The notes beneath the pieces are model-generated. The model did not search any database and was not told the origin of the DNA. It saw only the letters and a list, made by a program, of their open reading frames with translations. Positions 32,850 through 32,862 of a stretch of DNA of 32,862 nt are shown here, one piece after another. The position numbers were made by a program, and so were the translations under genes. Position 1 is the first letter of the stretch. The number at the start of each line of letters is the position of its first letter. The stretch comes from an uncultured Clostridia bacterium (GTDB taxonomy: Bacteria > Bacillota > Clostridia > Christensenellales > UBA1750), in NCBI GenBank assembly GCA_947625765.1, contig CANQPP010000024.1, forward strand, positions 1 to 32,862, given 5' to 3'.

Positions 32850-32862
32850 AGGGTGCGCGGCG

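Overview
The window is G+C-rich bacterial chromosome with densely packed genes on both strands. It most likely comes from a high-G+C gut-type Bacillota of the class Clostridia; this is inferred from gene content, since no rRNA is present. Supporting signs are strong Shine-Dalgarno (SD) sequences with occasional TTG/GTG starts, two perfect CIRCE (HrcA) operators, FloA/NfeD, an M29 aminopeptidase, a YwnA-like Rrf2 regulator, a RibU-type ECF transporter under an FMN riboswitch, and a membrane-anchored MurF.

Layout. 1-1373: a 5'-truncated macro-domain gene and a class M sirtuin (SirTM), a reversible ADP-ribosylation pair. 1467-3641: GH36 alpha-galactosidase (minus). 3844-6064: AbrB-type membrane protein and a DEDDh exonuclease. 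6335-7617: LytTR response regulator with a small membrane-anchored partner and no kinase. 7717-9257: nfeD-floA. 9427-10628: two tandem family-4-like uracil-DNA glycosylases, one of which lacks the Fe-S cysteines. 10652-10904: a two-unit hairpin repeat, followed by dnaX. 12612-14014: a YwnA-like Rrf2 regulator and a double NTF2-like protein, with promoters that share operator half-sites. 14111-14563: GNAT acetyltransferase. 14686-16707: groES-groEL with CIRCE. 16846-19767: dCMP deaminase, M29 aminopeptidase, GAPDH.

19829-21207: an Hsp20 gene with a distal CIRCE and a hairpin that buries its start codon (candidate RNA thermometer), plus a small HExxH zinc protein whose stop codon lies inside that CIRCE. 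21285-24303: a GH130 mannosylglucose phosphorylase and a phosphohexomutase, a compact mannan-catabolic operon that the GH36 enzyme could serve. 24328-26022: an APH(3')-like kinase and a nitrilase-superfamily amidohydrolase. 26122-29854 (minus): alpha/beta hydrolase, membrane-fused MurF and D-Ala-D-Ala ligase, giving the last cytoplasmic steps of peptidoglycan precursor synthesis. 29992-32567 (minus): FMN riboswitch, ribU, tsaE, tsaB, rimI, with no terminator seen between ribU and tsaE. 32621-32849: five consecutive perfect hairpins, each with a 3-nt loop.

The strongest leads are the dual-control hsp20 locus, the hairpin arrays, the Rrf2/NTF2 operator, the FMN-riboswitch operon that includes tRNA-modification genes, the TM-fused MurF beside a Phe-variant Ddl, and the Fe-S-less UDG paralog. 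Apart from the sequence patterns themselves, these are inferences that have not been tested.
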